Source of the DNA: an uncultured Coriobacteriaceae bacterium | Lineage (GTDB): Bacteria > Actinomycetota > Coriobacteriia > Coriobacteriales > Eggerthellaceae | DNA: 9,240 nucleotides | Reading direction: 5' to 3' | Assembly (NCBI GenBank): GCA_902796815.1 | Contig: CADBQL010000330.1 | Location: 1 to 9,240, forward strand | Part shown: one piece after another, positions 6,245 through 9,240 of the stretch | Layout: the number at the start of each line of letters is the position of its first letter | How positions within the stretch are numbered: position 1 is the stretch's first letter | Notes under the pieces: generated by a model | Seen by the model: only the letters and a program-made list of their open reading frames with translations | Databases searched by the model: none | Told to the model about the DNA's origin: nothing | Program-made: the position numbers and the translations under genes

Positions 6245-7961
6245 CGTCGCGTCGACGCAAACGGCGATTCACATACAAACCGGCAAGGCTCAACGCCATT
6301 ACACCTCCTGCGGAGGCAACGGCAAACGTAGTGCCCTCCATGCCTGTCATGGGAACATAGACTTCCTTGTCGTCCGATGTGCGAATGGACACCTCTCCCA
6401 TTTGTGGGTCCACTGATATTAGCTGGGTGGCTATCTGCCCCTTCGGCGCCGCTTCACCTCCTGATAGCTGCGCGCTCACGTTCGATAAAGAACCAGTCTG
6501 CTGATCGAGCTCAGCCTGGATCTCGATTTTGATATCAGCATCCTGCAATTCATATCCCTTGGGCGCTTTTACTTCGCGAACGGTGAAAACGCCAGCATCG
6601 ATGCGCGGTATAACGAGGTTTCCATCATCGTCGGTTACAAACTCGTAGGGTTCGCTCGAAAGCGAGCCGTCGAGCTGCACGAAACCACCGTCCTGGTCCT
6701 CAACCGTGTATTTGGCTCCTGCGAGGCTTTCGCCGGTTTGCTTGTCGACTTTGTTCAATGAAAGACGGTATGTGTAAGTCTTCGTCTTCTTACCTGGCTT
6801 AATTGTCGTCCCATCGGCAAGCGTTACGGGATCGTTCGTATAGGCAAGTAGTGCGTTGTTCTGATTTCCTTCAACTCCTATGACGGCCTCATCGGTCAGA
6901 TGCGCCTTGTACTCGACGATGACGGTATCACCGCCTCGAATCGTCAGCCCTTCCTGAAGCGAGAACACGTCGGGAATATCGACGACAAGGACGTTGGACG
7001 CATAGGTCATCGACCCCTTCTTACCGGTAATATTCGACGTGACGTCCACATCTCCGATTTTCACCGAAACCGATGAGGTGTCGCCTCCTTGGATCTCGAG
7101 CCCTTTCGAAAGCGTGTCGGCAAAATTGAGATGGTATGTTTTGAACGTCATGATGTTGTCGGGCAACGTCGCAACGAGCCGATAATCGACGTCTTGTCCC
7201 TTGTGAGCATCAGCCGCTCTGCCAAACTCCCCAGTCGAATTTTCCTTCACAAGTTTTTCTAACGACGGAATGGAGGTCTTTTCCGTCAACTTCTTGGTCG
7301 CTCCTCCAAGAGGCACCCAGATGGGAGACGTTCCAGCGCCTTCCTCACCGATGGAAGATGTGTCGGTTATAAACAAGTAATATCCTTCTTCGCCTTCGAA
7401 CTGCTCGTTTGCCGCCACATGGGAAACCACTTCCGAGCTATCCCCCAGCGCATCGGCAAGGGCTTGCGCAAGCTCGATTGCGAAAGACTTCGCAGCCTTG
7501 GTTGCTGGCACGGTGGCGGCACCGCCATCATCGGGGGAAGCGCCTATTTCCTGAGCGATAAACGCCATGGCGTTTTGGGCCAGATCGCGGGCACCTGATT
7601 CATCTTGCCCGTTCTCGGCAAGCCAGTCGCTATATCCGCGGCTATCCAAAAACGACAAAATGGCTGTCTTGGACGCCGCGGACCCCCACTCGATATGGGT
7701 AGCAATGCCTGGATACGCGTCTGCTGGGAGCTGATCTTGGGAAGATGTGGTTGTGCTCTCTTCGATATCGGCCTTGAATAGCTTGTATACGTTGTACCGG
7801 ACAGATCCGTTATCCTTGGCCTCCACCATAAACGTCCCCGTATCGGCAAATGCCTCCGCCGGCAACGCCATCGCGCCTGCGCCGAGGGCACCGGCAAGTG
7901 CTCCTGCCAAGACGATGCGCCCCAGACGCTCGGCCATCGTGCATTCGTACATGTTCGTCAT
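6228..7961 (-). CDS. Probable pilus backbone (major) pilin with VPMTG sorting signal
   Basis: A 577-residue secreted fimbrial protein. The signal peptide spans 1-39 (cleavage likely after AEAFA). Residues 40-225 form an N-terminal pilin domain. Residues 231-380 look like an isopeptide-forming D2-type domain, starting IPSLEKLV (Lys236) and ending GNQNNALLAY (Asn368/369 candidates). Residues 398-485 are a SpaA-type domain (LSLNKVDKQTG, Lys404; FTVREVKAPKGY, Glu463). The sorting signal is VPMTG (536-540), a hydrophobic span and RRLRRRDDEESE. Multi-domain build and position next to the class C sortase suggest the fibre subunit. The usual YPK(N) pilin motif is not visible; Lys223, 224 or 228 in GGATKKLTEKTS occupies the expected place before D2. 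Start ATG7961 is chosen for AAAGGAG with a 7-nt spacer and the signal peptide; 23 upstream in-frame codons are rejected. Confidence 0.93.
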   Translation of the reverse strand: MTNMYECTMAERLGRIVLAGALAGALGAGAMALPAEAFADTGTFMVEAKDNGSVRYNVYKLFKADIEESTTTSSQDQLPADAYPGIATHIEWGSAASKTAILSFLDSRGYSDWLAENGQDESGARDLAQNAMAFIAQEIGASPDDGGAATVPATKAAKSFAIELAQALADALGDSSEVVSHVAANEQFEGEEGYYLFITDTSSIGEEGAGTSPIWVPLGGATKKLTEKTSIPSLEKLVKENSTGEFGRAADAHKGQDVDYRLVATLPDNIMTFKTYHLNFADTLSKGLEIQGGDTSSVSVKIGDVDVTSNITGKKGSMTYASNVLVVDIPDVFSLQEGLTIRGGDTVIVEYKAHLTDEAVIGVEGNQNNALLAYTNDPVTLADGTTIKPGKKTKTYTYRLSLNKVDKQTGESLAGAKYTVEDQDGGFVQLDGSLSSEPYEFVTDDDGNLVIPRIDAGVFTVREVKAPKGYELQDADIKIEIQAELDQQTGSLSNVSAQLSGGEAAPKGQIATQLISVDPQMGEVSIRTSDDKEVYVPMTGMEGTTFAVASAGGVMALSLAGLYVNRRLRRRDDEESE

Positions 7962-7983
7962 CTCTTCGCTCCTTTTCGATTTG

Positions 7984-8001
7984 CTGCATCGTAGGATGCA
8001 G
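7984..8001 (-). promoter_or_regulatory. Intercistronic hairpin 2 (proximal to backbone pilin)
   Basis: CTGCATC and GATGCAG form a perfect 7-bp stem with a 4-nt loop between the small-pilin and backbone genes. It ends 9 nt before the AAAGGAG ribosome binding site of the backbone gene. No T-run follows, so it is unlikely to be an intrinsic terminator. Such structures often set differential mRNA stability within operons, which would suit higher output of the backbone than of the small pilin. Confidence 0.6.
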
Positions 8002-8009
8002 AGTCGTTC

Positions 8010-8028
8010 GCCCGCCATGATGGCAGGC
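8010..8028 (-). promoter_or_regulatory. Intercistronic hairpin 1 (after small pilin)
   Basis: GCCTGCC and GGCGGGC pair over 7 positions (one G-U pair on the minus-strand RNA) around a 5-nt loop, starting 9 nt after the small-pilin stop. It is followed by non-T sequence and by a second hairpin, so a tandem stability or processing element is more likely than a terminator. Confidence 0.55.
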
Positions 8029-8036
8029 ACTTCTGT

Positions 8037-8813
8037 CTAGGCGCGCCGCTTACGCGCGAGGGCGACAATTAGCCCGGCCATGCATGCAACCACGATGGCT
8101 GGAACCGCAAAGCTCGCAAGAGCATCACCGGTCTTGGGCAACTGGCTCTGGCTTTGCTCCACCCGAGTCTGGCTCGAGCTCGGTTTCGTCTTCACCTGGC
8201 GCTCGACAAGAGCTTTAGTCATGACATCGACGGTTTGCTCTGGACCTTCACCTAGATCGTATACGAGCCGAGCCAGATTGGGGTACTCGCCGATTTCTGC
8301 GTTCGACGCAAGCACCGCATCGTAACGCACAACCAAACGATCGGTATCTGAAAGCGTGGAGCAGCTGTCCTTCAGGTTTCCGAATGCAAATGTCAGTCGA
8401 TTACCCGATACGTTAACCGAAGGAGAAAGCGACGCCTTCGAACGTCCGTCGGAGTTCATAAGCCGCGCAGTAACGCTCGATTTGACCAATGCAAGACTTG
8501 CGTGGGGTTTGTCAATTGCGGTGTAATCGATACGCTCAAGATCTTTAGTTCCGTCTGGCATCGTCATCGAAATCTGATAATGCAACGTGTCACCTGGCTT
8601 AGCTTTTACCGTTGCCGCATAGCGCTTTTTATCCAAACTCACCATCTTTGTAATTGATGGAATGGGATGCTTCGGCCCGCTTTCTTGCGCAAACGCAGGA
8701 TGCGCAAGCATCGTACACATCGCAGCAACACATGCAAGCGCGAGCAAAGCCAGCCCCAACTGTATTCGTGATGCGAACGGCTGCGAGCGTAGCCTGCAAT
8801 GAGATACACCCAT
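8037..8813 (-). CDS. Small LPKTG-anchored pilin, single isopeptide-type domain
   Basis: A 258-residue secreted, wall-anchored protein, first gene of the pilus operon. The signal peptide runs to about residue 42 (ending HPAFA). Residues 50-200 form one beta-rich domain: PSITKMV (Lys56) matches the start of the D2-type domain of the backbone pilin (PSLEKLV), HYQISMTMPD parallels its DYRLVATLPD, and YPNLARLVY (Asn179) is a candidate isopeptide Asn. A Ser/Gln-rich linker (209-224) leads to LPKTG (225-229), a hydrophobic span and RKRRA. It is probably a minor pilin, perhaps the basal subunit that ends assembly and is joined to the wall; that role is inferred from size and sorting signal. ATG8813 is chosen for GAGAGGA 7 nt upstream. 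An in-frame ATG at 8849, with AGGGG before it, would add 12 residues ahead of the signal peptide and remains possible. Confidence 0.87.
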   Translation of the reverse strand: MGVSHCRLRSQPFASRIQLGLALLALACVAAMCTMLAHPAFAQESGPKHPIPSITKMVSLDKKRYAATVKAKPGDTLHYQISMTMPDGTKDLERIDYTAIDKPHASLALVKSSVTARLMNSDGRSKASLSPSVNVSGNRLTFAFGNLKDSCSTLSDTDRLVVRYDAVLASNAEIGEYPNLARLVYDLGEGPEQTVDVMTKALVERQVKTKPSSSQTRVEQSQSQLPKTGDALASFAVPAIVVACMAGLIVALARKRRA

Positions 8814-8862
8814 GATTGTTTCCTCTCTCTTGATTTTTCTCGGATACATGCCGTATACGCCC

Positions 8863-8904
8863 CTATGTCATAAACTGGCGGGCGCTTCTGTTTGTAAAAG
8901 ACAC
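8863..8904 (-). CDS. Possible 13-codon leader peptide upstream of the pilus operon
   Basis: A very strong Shine-Dalgarno sequence, AAAGGAGG (8917-8910), precedes a GTG by 5 nt. The GTG frame reads 13 codons (VSFTNRSARQFMT) to a TAG at 8865-8863, 49 nt before the small-pilin start. It is out of frame with that gene. The ribosome site is the best in the leader yet serves no long frame, which suggests a translated leader or a relic of a lost start. No run of one amino acid is seen, so a classical amino-acid attenuator is not supported. Confidence 0.35.
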   Translation of the reverse strand: MSFTNRSARQFMT

Positions 8905-9024
8905 GCCTTCCTCCTTTCAACCCCAAGGCCCAGCCAGTAATTGCCCACCACACGACAAAGGGGCAAACATCTGACTCGAGGCGCTTCCGCTGTCGAATCC
9001 ACAAATCCCTATCAGGACGAGTTG

Positions 9025-9052
9025 ATTATTACATAAATATTTACGTTGTAAA
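9025..9052 (-). promoter_or_regulatory. Candidate promoter of the pilus operon
   Basis: On the minus strand TTTACA (9052-9047; 5 of 6 to TTGACA) and AATAAT (9030-9025; 5 of 6 to TATAAT) are separated by 16 bp in AT-rich DNA. Transcription would start near 9018, giving a leader of about 200 nt before the small-pilin gene. The -35 box lies within a 5-bp inverted repeat TTTAC-GTT-GTAAA (plus strand 9040-9052), which could be an operator. AT-rich DNA yields such matches by chance, so confidence is limited. Confidence 0.4.
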
Positions 9053-9074
9053 CAAAATATTTTTACTTTTGAGC

Positions 9075-9086
9075 AATTCATGAATT
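9075..9086. repeat. Perfect 12-bp palindrome AATTCATGAATT
   Basis: A perfect palindrome upstream of the candidate promoter, in a block (9031-9110) with only 15 G/C of 80 bases. It may be a binding site for a dimeric regulator of the pilus operon. Confidence 0.4.
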
Positions 9087-9095
9087 TCTAAATTT

Positions 9096-9105
9096 ATTTA
9101 TAAAT
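9096..9105. repeat. Perfect 10-bp palindrome ATTTATAAAT
   Basis: Its centre lies 20 bp from that of the neighbouring 12-bp palindrome, about two helical turns. The two may form a paired operator, but at this AT content chance occurrence is a real alternative. Confidence 0.25.
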
Positions 9106-9240
9106 GCTGATACAAAGTGTGCAAGATCCGAATCAAACGAAGGGCAGATGCGATAGAGCCCGAATCGAATGCTGTTCGAATTCTTGCAAGGTGGAGCTGA
9201 CGCGCGCACGTTTTGCACCGGCCGCACACTAACAAAAAAA

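Larger units (their letters stand above)
8814..9240. other. Upstream regulatory region of the pilus operon, no full gene
   Basis: This 427-nt stretch carries the candidate promoter, palindromes and leader mini-ORF. The rest (about 9121-9233) is ordinary-composition DNA with no gene I can support; a related pair CCGAATCAAACG (9128-9139) and CCGAATCGAATG (9160-9171) lies there. The window ends in a run of seven A on the plus strand (T on the minus strand), which could be the tail of a terminator of a gene beyond the edge. The open frame at 9004-8639 on the minus strand is an out-of-frame shadow overlapping the small-pilin gene. Confidence 0.55.

Noticed and set aside
7984..8028. Hairpins as transcription terminators between the pilin genes
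   Set aside because: No T-run follows either stem, and the genes downstream form one functional set with the first.
7962..8030. 23-codon upstream extension of the backbone pilin frame
   Set aside because: It spans the hairpin region and ribosome binding site; ATG7961 has AAAGGAG at ideal spacing.
8639..9004. 121-residue minus-strand open frame at the start of the operon
   Set aside because: It overlaps the small-pilin gene out of frame, has no family resemblance, and starts in the leader without a supporting context.
1..9240. tRNA, rRNA, CRISPR array, insertion sequence or prophage
   Set aside because: No regular spaced repeats, transposase- or integrase-like frames, or recognisable structural RNA sequences were seen.

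Overview
The window looks like chromosomal DNA of a Gram-positive, mid-GC anaerobe. Three proteins carry cell-wall sorting signals (LPKTG, VPMTG, LPVTG), there is one class C (pilus-type) sortase, and there is a three-cofactor flavin reductase of the 2-enoate reductase / BaiCD / trimethylamine dehydrogenase type. This combination is typical of gut or oral Actinobacteria of the Coriobacteriia (for example Eggerthellaceae). That placement is inference from gene content; no marker gene is present. All supported genes are on the minus strand, so transcription runs from high to low coordinates.

Right edge (about 8814-9240): no full gene. It holds a very AT-rich block (about 9025-9116) with a candidate promoter and several short palindromes, then a leader with a strong ribosome binding site in front of a 13-codon GTG-started mini-ORF. 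Positions 8813-2323 hold a compact four-gene sortase-assembled pilus operon: (1) a small single-domain LPKTG pilin; (2) after a 75-nt gap with two hairpins, the 577-residue probable backbone pilin, which ends in VPMTG; (3) a class C sortase overlapping the backbone gene; (4) a 994-residue LPVTG surface protein whose start lies inside the sortase gene. The last protein has an N-terminal acidic tract of about 197 residues, a large unassigned region, a FctA-type pilin domain and a SpaA-type domain. The likely model is that the sortase cross-links the backbone pilin into a fibre and incorporates the other two as accessory subunits (base, side or tip).

After a 347-nt gap, positions 1975-29 encode a flavin/iron-sulfur ene-reductase-type enzyme, probably a separate transcription unit. 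Its upstream region contains a striking 17-bp inverted repeat that would fold as an uninterrupted RNA stem (one G-U pair) on the gene's own transcript.

The pilus genes are recognisable family members. The least explained parts are the hairpin upstream of the reductase, the leader mini-ORF and palindromes upstream of the operon, the N-terminal acidic tract and unassigned core of the large adhesin, and departures from canonical sortase and pilin motifs.
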